Positions 24,270 through 32,096 of a stretch of 64,000 nt of DNA are shown one piece after another. The position numbers and the translations under genes are program-made. Below the pieces are notes generated by a model, which was not told where the DNA came from, did no database searches, and was given only the letters and a program-made list of their open reading frames with translations. The DNA is from Phycisphaerales bacterium (GTDB lineage Bacteria; Planctomycetota; Phycisphaerae; Phycisphaerales; UBA1924), in assembly GCA_029260345.1 (NCBI GenBank), contig JAJDDK010000004.1:310001-374000 (forward strand). The letters run 5' to 3'. How positions within the stretch are numbered: position 1 is the first letter of the stretch; the number at the start of each line of letters is the position of its first letter.

Positions 24270-24302
24270 GACCCCTCGCTTGCGCTCAGGGCTCTGATCC
24301 CC
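24270..24302 (-). repeat. Family H repeat copy 4 plus heptamer array downstream of gap
   Basis: After the GAPDH stop codon on the minus strand, heptamers GGGACCG, GGGACCA, GTGATCG, GGGACCA and AGGGGAT (24303-24331) lead in register into the family H core CAGAGCCCTGAGCGCAAGCG. Confidence 0.78.
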
Positions 24303-24331
24303 TTGGTCCCCGATCACTGGTCCCCGGTCCC

Positions 24332-25342
24332 TTAATCCTTCCCCGCCATCATCTTCAACATGTCCACACAGCGGCTCGCGTAGCCATACTCATTGTCGTA
24401 CCACGACACGATCTTGAAGAACCGGTCGTTCAGTTCGATGCACGCGCCGGAGTCGTAAATGCTTGAGTGCGGGTCGGTCATGAAGTCGCTCGAAACGACG
24501 TCCTCTTCTGTGTACGCCAGCACGCCCTTCATCGGGCCTTCGCTCGCTTTCTTCATCGCGGCGTTGATGTCCTTCAAACTCGTGGACTTTGCCGTGCGGA
24601 ACGTGAGGTCCACGCACGAGACATTCGCCGTCGGCACGCGGAACGCCATGCCCGTGAGCTTGCCCTTCAGCGCGGGGATGCACAGCGTGACGGCCTTGGC
24701 GGCGCCGGTGCTGGCGGGGATGATGTTCATGTAAGCGTTGCGCCCGCCGCGCGGGTCTTTCTTGCTCGGGCCGTCCTGCGTCGGCTGCGTCGCGGTCGCG
24801 GCGTGCACCGTCGTCATGAGTCCCTCTTCAAGACCGAACTCATCGTTGATCACCTTCGCGACCGGCGCGAGGCAGTTCGTCGTGCAGGAGGCGTTCGAGA
24901 CGATGTGGTGCTTGGCGGGGTTGTAATCCTCGTGATTCACCTTGAAGCACATCGTGGGGACCTGGTCGGTGCTCTTGGTGGGCGCGGAGATGAGCACGCG
25001 CTTGGCGCCGCCGTCGAGGTGCTTCTTGGCGCTGTCGTAATCGGTGAAGAGGCCGGTGGATTCGAGCACGTACGTGGCGCCGAGGTCTTTCCACGGCAGC
25101 TTCGCGGGGTCGCGCTCGGCGAAGGTCTTGGTCGTGCGTCCGTCGATGGTGAAGGAGTTCTCCGTGGCGCTGTGGCTCTTGCCGAAGCGCCCGTGCATGG
25201 TGTCGTGACGCAGCAAGTACGCGAGGTTGTCCGCCGGCACGAGGTCGTTCACCGCGACGATCTCAATCCCCGCATCCCACGCGGCTCGGTAGAAGAGCCG
25301 CCCGATGCGACCAAACCCGTTCACGCCCACACGAATAGCCAT
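24332..25342 (-). CDS. gap: Glyceraldehyde-3-phosphate dehydrogenase, type I
   Basis: This glycolytic enzyme oxidises glyceraldehyde-3-phosphate with NAD+. The 336-residue product has the Rossmann start [20 protein letters not shown], the active-site [13 protein letters not shown] (catalytic Cys about residue 152), the [20 protein letters not shown] loop with the catalytic His, and the C-terminal [11 protein letters not shown]. The ATG at 25342 follows AAGGAG; the upstream in-frame extension is not conserved. It is a single-gene unit, followed by a heptamer array and a family H repeat. Confidence 0.97.
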   Translation of the reverse strand: MAIRVGVNGFGRIGRLFYRAAWDAGIEIVAVNDLVPADNLAYLLRHDTMHGRFGKSHSATENSFTIDGRTTKTFAERDPAKLPWKDLGATYVLESTGLFTDYDSAKKHLDGGAKRVLISAPTKSTDQVPTMCFKVNHEDYNPAKHHIVSNASCTTNCLAPVAKVINDEFGLEEGLMTTVHAATATQPTQDGPSKKDPRGGRNAYMNIIPASTGAAKAVTLCIPALKGKLTGMAFRVPTANVSCVDLTFRTAKSTSLKDINAAMKKASEGPMKGVLAYTEEDVVSSDFMTDPHSSIYDSGACIELNDRFFKIVSWYDNEYGYASRCVDMLKMMAGKD

Positions 25343-25470
25343 GGCTGCCTGCTCCTTCCGAAGGTTCGACGCGGGCCACACCCCGCGATGATTTCAGTTC
25401 AAAACGCCGGGCCGCCGAGCCCGCCTCGCCCATTGTAGGGGTGGCGACGCGACACCCAACTGTCTTGAGT

Positions 25471-25590
25471 TTTTACCGCAGAGGCGCAGGGAACGCAGAG
25501 AGGAGTCATTGGAAGAGGAGAATCCGGATCGAATCACCCCTGAACCCGGTTTCCTTTTCTCTGTGTCCGCTGCGCCTCTGTGGTGAATTC
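25471..25590. repeat. Family C inverted pair (MITE-like unit) between gap and the aminotransferase gene
   Basis: The plus-sense arm is 25471-25510 (TTTTACCGCAGAGGCGCAGG) and the minus-sense arm is 25557-25590 (GAATTCACCACAGAGGCGCA on the minus strand), separated by about 46 bases. The right arm touches the stop codon of the aminotransferase gene. Confidence 0.85.
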
Positions 25591-26769
25591 TCAACCCGCG
25601 AGCATCTCGGCGAGGATATCCAGGCCGCGCTCCAGCTTGGAGTCTTCCACGGCGAAGCTGATGCGGAAGTGCGAGTGCTTTGCGCTGAATGCGCTGCCGG
25701 GGATCACGAGCATGTTGCGTTCAATGCACGCTTCGCTGAACTGCACATCCGTCATGCCGAGCTTTTCGGAGATGCGCACGAACGCAAAGAATGACCCGCC
25801 GGGCTTGGGCACTTCCGTCACCGGCGTGAGCTTTTCCATCACGAGGTCGCGGCGGCGTTCGTACTTTTTCAGCACTTCGCCCATGTCGCACTCGAACGCG
25901 GGGATGCAACCCCACTGCGCGATCGACGGCGCGCACACGAACGAATACTGCTGCACCTTTGACATCTGAGTGATGATCGTGCTCGGGCCAGCGGCGTAGC
26001 CCATGCGCCAACCCGTGCAGCCGTACGTCTTGCCAAAGCCGCGAATGACCAGCATGGATTCTTCAGCGCCCGGGAAGCGAGCGGCGCTGGGCGTGGCGCG
26101 CCGCGACGGGTCCTGCGGCGTCGGCTCAAGCATTTCATCAAACGCAAATTCGTCGTAGATCTGATCGGCGATGAGCAGCACGCCGCGCGATTTGCACAGT
26201 TCGTGCAGGTCGCGGCATTCCTGCGTGTTCAGCACCACGCCCGTTGGGTTGCCCGGCGAGACTTTCAGAACAAATTTCGTGCGCTTAGTCAGCAGCGGCT
26301 CGACGCGTTCCGCCGTCATGCGGAAATCGGGGTACGTATCGCACAGAACCGCCTTGGCGCCCGTGAGTTTGGCGAGGTTCGGATACAGCACGAAATACGG
26401 ATCGGGAATCACGCATTCATCGCCGGCGTCCAGCAGCGCCATCGCGGCGAGGAAGAGCGCGCCGGACGTGCCGCTCGTGACCATGACGCCGGTCTGATCG
26501 CTGGGCGCATTCCAGCCGAGGTCCTCGCGCAAGCGCTGACCGATGCGCTGGCGCAGTTCGGGGATGCCCTGCGTGAGCGTGTAGCCGCTTTTGTTGTTTT
26601 GAATTGCCTCGATCGTCGCGCGCTTCATCGACTCCGGCACGGCGAAGTCCGGCTGGCCGATGGAGAGGTTGATCGGGTCGTTGAGTTGGGCGCCGAGTTC
26701 GAAGATGCGCCGGATGCCCGACACATCGATCGATTCAGCGCGCGCAGAGATCAAGCTCGCGAGGTCCAT
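25591..26769 (-). CDS. PLP-dependent aminotransferase, class I/II (aspartate-type)
   Basis: The 392-residue cytoplasmic enzyme has the fold-type I features: INLSIGQPDFAVPESMK near residue 35, the SGYTLTQGIPELRQ turn, SGTSGALFLAAMAL (cofactor phosphate), KVSPGNPTGVVLN, the DQIYDEFAF aspartate-tyrosine pair, the PLP lysine in GFGKTYGCTGWRMGY (about residue 245) and the substrate arginine in SHFRISFAV. Amino-acid specificity is not determined by these motifs; aspartate, alanine or a branched substrate are all possible. The next gene on the strand, 40 bases upstream, is the small basic protein. Confidence 0.93.
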   Translation of the reverse strand: MDLASLISARAESIDVSGIRRIFELGAQLNDPINLSIGQPDFAVPESMKRATIEAIQNNKSGYTLTQGIPELRQRIGQRLREDLGWNAPSDQTGVMVTSGTSGALFLAAMALLDAGDECVIPDPYFVLYPNLAKLTGAKAVLCDTYPDFRMTAERVEPLLTKRTKFVLKVSPGNPTGVVLNTQECRDLHELCKSRGVLLIADQIYDEFAFDEMLEPTPQDPSRRATPSAARFPGAEESMLVIRGFGKTYGCTGWRMGYAAGPSTIITQMSKVQQYSFVCAPSIAQWGCIPAFECDMGEVLKKYERRRDLVMEKLTPVTEVPKPGGSFFAFVRISEKLGMTDVQFSEACIERNMLVIPGSAFSAKHSHFRISFAVEDSKLERGLDILAEMLAG

Positions 26770-26809
26770 CAGTCGCGGCTTTCAACTTTGGCGCTGGATC
26801 GGATCAGGA

Positions 26810-26986
26810 TCACTTGCCGGCCTTGAGGCGCGCGACGCGCGTCTTCGGCAGACCAAGGACGCCCTTCTTCTTGGCGTCGTAATCCTTTTCATCCTGAAGC
26901 TGTTTGATGCGCTCGGGACGCGTCAACACGCTGCGCTGGGCGGCGAGGTTGCCGGATGCAATTTTCAAACTTGGGTCAATGCTCAC
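26810..26986 (-). CDS. Small basic protein of the Planctomycetes-Verrucomicrobia-Chlamydiae type
   Basis: This short gene codes for 58 residues from a GTG start with AGGAG five bases upstream. The protein is lysine/arginine rich and follows the pattern SIDPSLK-IASGNLAAQRSVLT, RPERIKQLQDE, then GVLGLPKTRVARLKAGK. I recognise this as the small basic protein family restricted to the PVC bacteria (TIGR04137-like, from memory). Its role is not established to my knowledge. It sits between the SPOR-like gene (17 bases upstream) and the aminotransferase gene, on the same strand, so the three may be co-transcribed. Confidence 0.78.
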   Translation of the reverse strand: MSIDPSLKIASGNLAAQRSVLTRPERIKQLQDEKDYDAKKKGVLGLPKTRVARLKAGK

Positions 26987-27002
26987 CGCTTGCTCCTGAT
27001 CG

Positions 27003-27743
27003 TCAATCGCCGCCGCTCGTTGCGTCGGCCTGATGCTGTGGCGGGGTGTACTTCTGCGGCCACACCTCGCTGAAGTCCCGCGTTCCGTTGTGATCCCGCT
27101 TCCAGATCCGCCCGAGGCGGCGCAGTTCGTTGCGGTGCGCCTCATACGCGCCGGAGCCCACCTCCGACGATGCGAACCCCATCAGCGAGACCACGTAGCG
27201 GAACCGACCATTGTTAGCAGGAATGACCGCCGCATCAACCCCGTTCGTCCGGAGAAACGCAGCAGCCCGCTCGGCCTCCTCCGGCCCGTCATACAAAACG
27301 ATGAAATAATTGAGGTCCGGGACCCGCACATCGCCCGTCTGAGCGGGACGGCTGCGGGGCGGAGAGGCGTTGTTGGCGGGGGCGGAGGTGCGAGTCTGGG
27401 AGGGCCGCGTCGTGTCAGTTTGGGCCAACAAGGGGTCTCGCGTGGGCACATCCCGGACTGGATCAGCCGAAGACTGGAGCCGTTGAGCGTCGAGCCGGTC
27501 GCGTTTGTGCTGGCCGGTTTGGAAGCCGATCGAATACGTCAGGGCCATGCACGCGACGGCGACGGCCCCGGCAATGAAGACATATCCAAGGGGCACGCGG
27601 ATCGCGCGGCTTTGGCCGAAGTATCCACTGTCAGCCTCATCCAATGGCGCCGGTGGGGCGACCGGGGCCTCTTCAGCCCGCACCGGGCGCGACCGCGCCG
27701 GGTCACGCATCAGCTCAAAAAGTGTCGGCCCCTTCTTCGCCAT
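27003..27743 (-). CDS. Membrane-anchored SPOR-like domain protein
   Basis: The 246-residue product has a cytoplasmic N-terminus (about 1-48), one transmembrane segment (LGYVFIAGAVAVACMALTYS, about 52-71), a low-complexity Pro/Ser/Thr linker, and a C-terminal domain (about 140-235) with NYFIVLYDGPEEAERAAAF and a second strand set (RFRYVVSLMGFASSE) that looks like a SPOR domain. SPOR domains bind denuded peptidoglycan at the division site. That assignment is inference. It probably shares a transcript with the small basic protein gene. Confidence 0.72.
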   Translation of the reverse strand: MAKKGPTLFELMRDPARSRPVRAEEAPVAPPAPLDEADSGYFGQSRAIRVPLGYVFIAGAVAVACMALTYSIGFQTGQHKRDRLDAQRLQSSADPVRDVPTRDPLLAQTDTTRPSQTRTSAPANNASPPRSRPAQTGDVRVPDLNYFIVLYDGPEEAERAAAFLRTNGVDAAVIPANNGRFRYVVSLMGFASSEVGSGAYEAHRNELRRLGRIWKRDHNGTRDFSEVWPQKYTPPQHQADATSGGD

Positions 27744-27787
27744 GACTCTGATTATCGACCCTTTTGTTGGTTGTGACCAATCGAGCC

Positions 27788-27980
27788 TCCTCCCCCGCCT
27801 CGCGGGGGAGGACTGAGGAGGGGGTTCTGCCTTCCTCCCACGCCTCGCGGGGGAGGACTGAGGAGGCGGCTCTTCCTTCTACAAATTCCTTCCACCTCAA
27901 ACGAGCACAGTGCCATGAGGCGCGGAGGAGAACGGAGTACAGGAGCCCTCCCCTGGCCCCTCCCACAGTGCGAGAGGGGA
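27788..27980. repeat. Family B composite repeat, copy 2
   Basis: The left arm is present twice (27790 and 27837 regions, each with CGCCTCGCGGGGGAGGACTG); the right arm is at 27950-27980 (CCCTCCCCTGGCCCCTCCCA). It is related to copy 1 at 22496-22645, including the shared GTGCCATGAGGC and GAGCCCTCCCCT words. Confidence 0.78.
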
Positions 27981-27986
27981 AAGAAA

Positions 27987-28370
27987 TCAACCGACCGCGA
28001 TCACCGACGCCATCGCGAAACCACCGGCATGCGACAGCGACACGAGCATCTCCGCAATCCCCATTTTCGAAGCCGTTTCAGCCGCGACCCCGCTCAGCAC
28101 GATGCGCGGCGCCCCGCTCGGCTCCAGCACGACTTCGACGTCCGTCCAGGCGATCCCGCTCCGCCAGCCTGTCCCGAGCGCTTTCAGCACGGCTTCTTTC
28201 GCCGCGAATCTGGCCGCGAGGTGCTCGTCGCGGCGCTTGCGATTTTCTGCGTACGCGCGCTCTTCCGGGGTGAAGCACCGCTCAAGAAAGCGGTCCTCAT
28301 GCTGCTGAATCATCTCCGCGAGGCGCGCGATCTCGACGAAGTCAACGCCATGGGCAATGACACGCGACAT
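27987..28370 (-). CDS. acpS: Holo-[acyl-carrier-protein] synthase
   Basis: AcpS transfers the phosphopantetheine arm from CoA to acyl carrier protein, which makes fatty acid synthesis possible. The 127-residue product has the signature GVDFVEIARLAEM (Mg-binding Asp at residue 9), FTPEERAYAENR, and RFAAKEAVLKALGTGWRSGI. The length is normal. It starts only seven bases after the stop of the desaturase gene, so these two lipid genes probably form an operon. Confidence 0.95.
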   Translation of the reverse strand: MSRVIAHGVDFVEIARLAEMIQQHEDRFLERCFTPEERAYAENRKRRDEHLAARFAAKEAVLKALGTGWRSGIAWTDVEVVLEPSGAPRIVLSGVAAETASKMGIAEMLVSLSHAGGFAMASVIAVG

Positions 28371-28377
28371 CCGCGGC

Positions 28378-29367
28378 TCAAGCAGCGAGCTTGCGCTGAA
28401 TGTGCTCTTCCGACGGCGTCTTCACATCCGACACCAGCCCGAGCTTCTCCATCCCGCGAATCACGATGTAGCTGAGGTCCAGCTCCCACCAGCGCAGGCC
28501 GTGCCGCGCCGACGCCGGGAAGGCGTGGTGATTGTTGTGCCAGCCTTCACCAAGCGCGAGCACGCCGCAGATCACATTGTTGCGGCTCTCGTCGCCGGAT
28601 TTGAACCGCTGCCCGCCCCAGATGTGACACACGGAGTTCACACTCCAGGTGATGTGGTGGACGAAGAAGATGCGCACGAGTCCACCCCAAATGAATCCGA
28701 GCAGCACGCCCCACCAGCTCATGGTCAGCAGGCCGCCGAGCGCTGCGGGCAAAATGAGCCCCAGCGCCACCCAACCGAGGAAGCTGCGATCAATAAATCG
28801 CACGACGGGGTCTTTTTGCAGGTCGGGCACGTAGCGATCCATGTCGCGCGACAGCGGCTTCACGAGCCAGCCCATGTGCGCATGAATCAAGCCGCGGAAC
28901 ATGTTGCGGAACCCCTTGCCGTGGACGTGCGGCGAATGCGGGTCCTCTTCGTGATCGCTGTGCTGATGATGCTGGCGGTGCGTCGCCGTCCATTGCAGGA
29001 CTGGCCCTTCGACCGCCATTGAGCCGCAGACGCCGATGAGAAACGTCATGAATTTGCTGGTCTTGAATGACTTGTGCGTGAACAAGCGGTGGTAGCCGAT
29101 CGTGATACCAAAGCCGGTCACCAGATACATCGCAAAGAAAATGCCGAGTTGCGTCCAGCCAATGCCGCGCCCCCACAGCAGCACGACGGCCGCGATGAAT
29201 CCCGCAAACGGGAGCAGGATGGCGAGTAGGTTGGCGACGCGGACACCGATGGATGCGTTCGGCGAAGTGTGCGTGTGCTCGTGGTCGGACGATCTTGTCG
29301 GGGCGCCACCGAGCAGCAGAAAACCTTTGCCTGCGCTGAGCGTCGCGTCCTGCGGTTGGTTGTTCAA
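28378..29367 (-). CDS. Membrane fatty-acid desaturase (acyl-CoA/acyl-lipid delta-9 type)
   Basis: This integral di-iron enzyme introduces a double bond into acyl chains. The 329-residue product has the three histidine boxes HRLFTH (in GYHRLFTHKSF), HRQHH (in TATHRQHHQHSD) and HNNHH (in GEGWHNNHHAFPASARHG) and about four membrane segments (GVRVANLLAILLPFAGFIAA is the first). The spacing fits the stearoyl-type family. Substrate and position are inferred from family. It precedes acpS by seven bases. The first ~40 residues are soluble and poorly conserved. Confidence 0.93.
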   Translation of the reverse strand: MNNQPQDATLSAGKGFLLLGGAPTRSSDHEHTHTSPNASIGVRVANLLAILLPFAGFIAAVVLLWGRGIGWTQLGIFFAMYLVTGFGITIGYHRLFTHKSFKTSKFMTFLIGVCGSMAVEGPVLQWTATHRQHHQHSDHEEDPHSPHVHGKGFRNMFRGLIHAHMGWLVKPLSRDMDRYVPDLQKDPVVRFIDRSFLGWVALGLILPAALGGLLTMSWWGVLLGFIWGGLVRIFFVHHITWSVNSVCHIWGGQRFKSGDESRNNVICGVLALGEGWHNNHHAFPASARHGLRWWELDLSYIVIRGMEKLGLVSDVKTPSEEHIQRKLAA

Positions 29368-29554
29368 TTGATTCCTCTTTCGCGATCAGACGGGGCGAAG
29401 GAAAGCGATCGGACGCCGCGAACAATCAAGGATGGAGCCATTGATTATAGGTCAATCGAATGGCGGCATTCCGCAGAGCCAAATTGATCGCACGAAATTG
29501 ACCATTCCCGAGCAGGAATCGAGTTGACCACCCCGGCGCCTGGGCCTGCGGTGC

Positions 29555-29905
29555 TCACTCGCTCTTCTTGGCGCTGACGCTGGGCGTGGTTCCGCCGCCG
29601 GCGCAGCCGCAGCTCGGCCCGCACGGAGCCTTCTTCTCGGATTTTGGTTTGTCGCTCTTGCTCTCGCCGTTCCCCTTCTCAGAGGACTTCGAGTCAGCCT
29701 CCGCGCCCTTCTTGTACGACGAGGAGCGGTAGTCCGTCTCGTAGAAGCCGGATCCCTTAAAGATCACGCCCGCGCCGGTGCCGATCAGGCGCTCCAGCGC
29801 GTTCTTGCCGCACTCGGGGCACTTGCGCTTTGGATTGTCCTTCATGGAATGGAACAGCTCGAACTGATGTTCGCAGGCGGTGCAGCGGTAGTCGTACGTC
29901 GGCAT
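29555..29905 (-). CDS. FmdB-family zinc-ribbon protein
   Basis: The 116-residue product starts with the FmdB-type zinc ribbon (MPTYDYRCTACEHQFELFHS, with CPECG about 25 residues later) and ends in a Lys/Ser/Glu-rich tail with a second cysteine group (CGPSCGCAGG). FmdB-like proteins are small regulators or metal-binding factors; their targets are rarely known. It follows grpE by five bases and closes the chaperone cluster at its 3' end. Confidence 0.85.
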   Translation of the reverse strand: MPTYDYRCTACEHQFELFHSMKDNPKRKCPECGKNALERLIGTGAGVIFKGSGFYETDYRSSSYKKGAEADSKSSEKGNGESKSDKPKSEKKAPCGPSCGCAGGGTTPSVSAKKSE

Positions 29906-29910
29906 TGCGA

Positions 29911-30486
29911 TTATTCCTCAGACTCATGCGCGCCGAATTCAGTCGGCGGCGCGACATACACCTTCGCCGGACGCAACACGCGGCCGCCAAGCTCATAGCC
30001 CGGCTGCTCCACACGCGTGATCAATCCCGGCCCGACACCTTCTGCCTCTTCGTGACCCATCGCATCGTGGTGCGACGGTCGGGGCTCTTCGCCCGGCGTT
30101 GGACGAATCGGCGTCACGCCGTGCTCCAGGAACACTTTGTTCAGCTCTTCGCGAATCAGCCACACGCCATCCATCACGGCTTTCGCTGACACGCGCTCCG
30201 CGTCCTGCTTCAGGGCCATGTCCAGATAGTCGGCGACGGTGAGCAGGCTCTCGATCACGCGGCCGGAGCCTTCGCCACGCGCTTCGCGCTCATTGATCAT
30301 CGCGCGCTTCTGGTAATTCATGAAGTCGGCGAGGGCGCGCTGGCGCGCATCGCTCGCTTCGGCGAGCTGCGATTCCAGTTCGTCAACTTTGGCGCGCAGA
30401 GCCGCAAGCTCTTCGGGCGAGATTTTGGTCTCGTCGCCGCGCTCGGGCTCATGCTGTTTCGCTTTGTCCTTCGTTGATTTGCTCAT
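29911..30486 (-). CDS. grpE: Nucleotide exchange factor GrpE
   Basis: GrpE releases ADP from DnaK. The 191-residue product has a charged N-terminal helix, a long coiled coil (about residues 25-80, LAALRAKVDELESQLAEASD), and the family block MNYQKRAMINEREAR followed by LLTVADYLDMAL. The C-terminal wing contains ARVEQPGYELGGRVLRPAKV. Gene order dnaJ-grpE-fmdB on one strand supports the assignment. No dnaK is in the window. Confidence 0.94.
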   Translation of the reverse strand: MSKSTKDKAKQHEPERGDETKISPEELAALRAKVDELESQLAEASDARQRALADFMNYQKRAMINEREARGEGSGRVIESLLTVADYLDMALKQDAERVSAKAVMDGVWLIREELNKVFLEHGVTPIRPTPGEEPRPSHHDAMGHEEAEGVGPGLITRVEQPGYELGGRVLRPAKVYVAPPTEFGAHESEE

Positions 30487-30522
30487 CGTGTCTCAATCAT
30501 CATCAAAAGGCGCTTCCTATCT

Positions 30523-30622
30523 CCCTCTCCCTATGGGAGAGGGCCGGGGTGAGGGGGTTGAGCGAAGAATGACAGTTCATCGTTCGTCCCACCATGCCCA
30601 CCCAGAAGTGGGCATGCCACCC
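30523..30622 (+). repeat. Composite repeat (family A + family E) between grpE and dnaJ
   Basis: Family A is at 30523-30556, a linker (TTGAGCGAAGAATGACAG) follows, and family E is at 30593-30622 (CATGCCCACCCAGAAGTGGG). The same composite occurs on the other side of dnaJ at 31913-32013. Confidence 0.85.
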
Positions 30623-30650
30623 AATCTCTCTCCCCTCCCAATTCAATCCG

Positions 30651-30685
30651 ATCTCAGCGCCCTCTGCGCCTCTGCGGTGAATTCT
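30651..30685 (-). repeat. Family C repeat at the dnaJ stop codon
   Basis: On the minus strand the repeat (GAATTCACCGCAGAGGCGCA) begins at the base after the dnaJ TGA. It has no paired arm nearby. Confidence 0.8.
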
Positions 30686-31842
30686 CACCCTCCCAATCGA
30701 TCCCGAATTTTCTGCCAGAACCCATTGTTCTCCCCCACGACCGGCGTGTCTTCTTCCTCCGCCAGTTCGTGGAGCAAATCCTTCTGTTTCGACGTCAATT
30801 TCTTCGGCACGATGATCTTTGCGATCGCAATCAGATCGCCGCGCTTCCCGCTGCGCAGGTTCGGCAAGCCTTCGCCAGGCGCCTTGAACGGGCTGCCGAA
30901 CTGCGTCCCGGAATGAATCTTGATCGTCGTCGGCTCCGTCAATGTCGGAACTTCGATCTCCGCGCCCAGCGCCGCCTGCGTGTACGTCACCGGCAGTTCA
31001 AGCATCAGGTCATCGCCTTCGCGCTCGAAGATCTTGTGATCACGAACGCGCACCAGCACGTGCAGGTCGCCGCGCACACCAGCGCCTGCCGGCGAAACAT
31101 CCGGCGTCGGAGGCTCGCCCTCGCCGCGCACGCGCACCGCTTGGCCGTGATGAATGCCCGGCGGAATCTTCACGCTGATCGCGCGCTTGCGCGGCACGCG
31201 CCCTTTGCCGCGACACTCCGAACACGGATCGTCGATCACTTCGCCACGACCGCGGCAATGCGGGCACGCAGTTGCAATGCGGAACATGCCGCCAAGCCCC
31301 TGCTGCATGACGCGGCCTTGCCCGCCGCACGTCGCGCATGGTTTCGGCGACGTTCCAGCTTTGGCGCCGGAGCCGCTGCATGTCTCGCAAACGTCAACGC
31401 GCGTGAACTCGACTTCGGTTTCACAACCGTTGAGCACATCTTCCAGATCAATCGTGACTTCAGTTTCGAGGTCGTATCCGCGAGCGACGCCGCGCTGCCG
31501 GCTTTGTCCGCCGCCGAACCCGCCGCCACCGCCGCCGAAGATGTCGTTGAACATCGAGAAGATGTCTTCGACATGCATGCGGCTGAAGTCATGCGTCGCC
31601 GGCCCCCCGGCGCCGCGCAAGCCTTCGTGACCAAACCGGTCGTACCGCGCGCGTTTGTCCGAATCCGATAAAACTTCATACGCCTCGGCGGCTTCCTTGA
31701 ATTTGATTTCAGCTTCCGCGTCATCCGGATTGCGATCCGGATGATGCTTCATCGCAAGGCGCCGATACGCGCGCTTGATGTCATCGTCGGAAGCGTCCTT
31801 CTCAACGCTGAGAATCTCGTAATAGTCGCGCGTCGTCGGCAT
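30685..31842 (-). CDS. dnaJ: Chaperone protein DnaJ
   Basis: The 385-residue co-chaperone has the J-domain with the HPD motif ([11 protein letters not shown], about 30-40), a Gly/Phe-rich linker, four zinc-binding CxxCxGxG motifs ([40 protein letters not shown]) and the C-terminal substrate domains with [17 protein letters not shown]. The length is normal for type I DnaJ. It is flanked on both sides by nearly the same composite repeat. Confidence 0.97.
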   Translation of the reverse strand: MPTTRDYYEILSVEKDASDDDIKRAYRRLAMKHHPDRNPDDAEAEIKFKEAAEAYEVLSDSDKRARYDRFGHEGLRGAGGPATHDFSRMHVEDIFSMFNDIFGGGGGGFGGGQSRQRGVARGYDLETEVTIDLEDVLNGCETEVEFTRVDVCETCSGSGAKAGTSPKPCATCGGQGRVMQQGLGGMFRIATACPHCRGRGEVIDDPCSECRGKGRVPRKRAISVKIPPGIHHGQAVRVRGEGEPPTPDVSPAGAGVRGDLHVLVRVRDHKIFEREGDDLMLELPVTYTQAALGAEIEVPTLTEPTTIKIHSGTQFGSPFKAPGEGLPNLRSGKRGDLIAIAKIIVPKKLTSKQKDLLHELAEEEDTPVVGENNGFWQKIRDRLGG

Positions 31843-31912
31843 GAAGCGAGCCTTCGGCCGGTTAAGCCGAAGGCCCGGAGAATTCAGTCAATCTCGCAGG
31901 CGCCTGCCTGCT

Positions 31913-32013
31913 CCCTCTCCCACCGGGAGAGGGCCGGGGTGAGGGGCGTTGGTCGAGCGACGACTATTCGTCATTCGTCCAACCATGCCCACTCGGAAGT
32001 GGGCATGCCACCC
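31913..32013 (+). repeat. Composite repeat (family A + family E) upstream of dnaJ
   Basis: Family A is at 31913-31946 and family E at 31984-32013. The linker (TTGGTCGAGCGACGACTATT) is recognisably related to the one at 30557-30592. Confidence 0.85.
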
Positions 32014-32019
32014 TCTGAA

Positions 32020-32088
32020 CCCTCTCCCTCTGGGAGAGGGCAGGGTGAGGGCCGACCCTCAACGCACAGCTCAGAGAGCTGTGCCACC
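32020..32088. repeat. Family A copy followed by family F copy 3, after groEL1
   Basis: Family A is at 32020-32051 and family F at 32058-32088. On the minus strand GGTGGCACAGCTCTCTGAGC starts about eight bases after the groEL1 stop codon. Confidence 0.82.
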
Positions 32089-32096
32089 TTTTCCTC

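Noticed and set aside
24467-25438. 323-codon plus-strand frame opposite gap
   Set aside because: The minus strand encodes canonical GAPDH with its active-site motif; the plus frame is repetitive Arg/Val/His.
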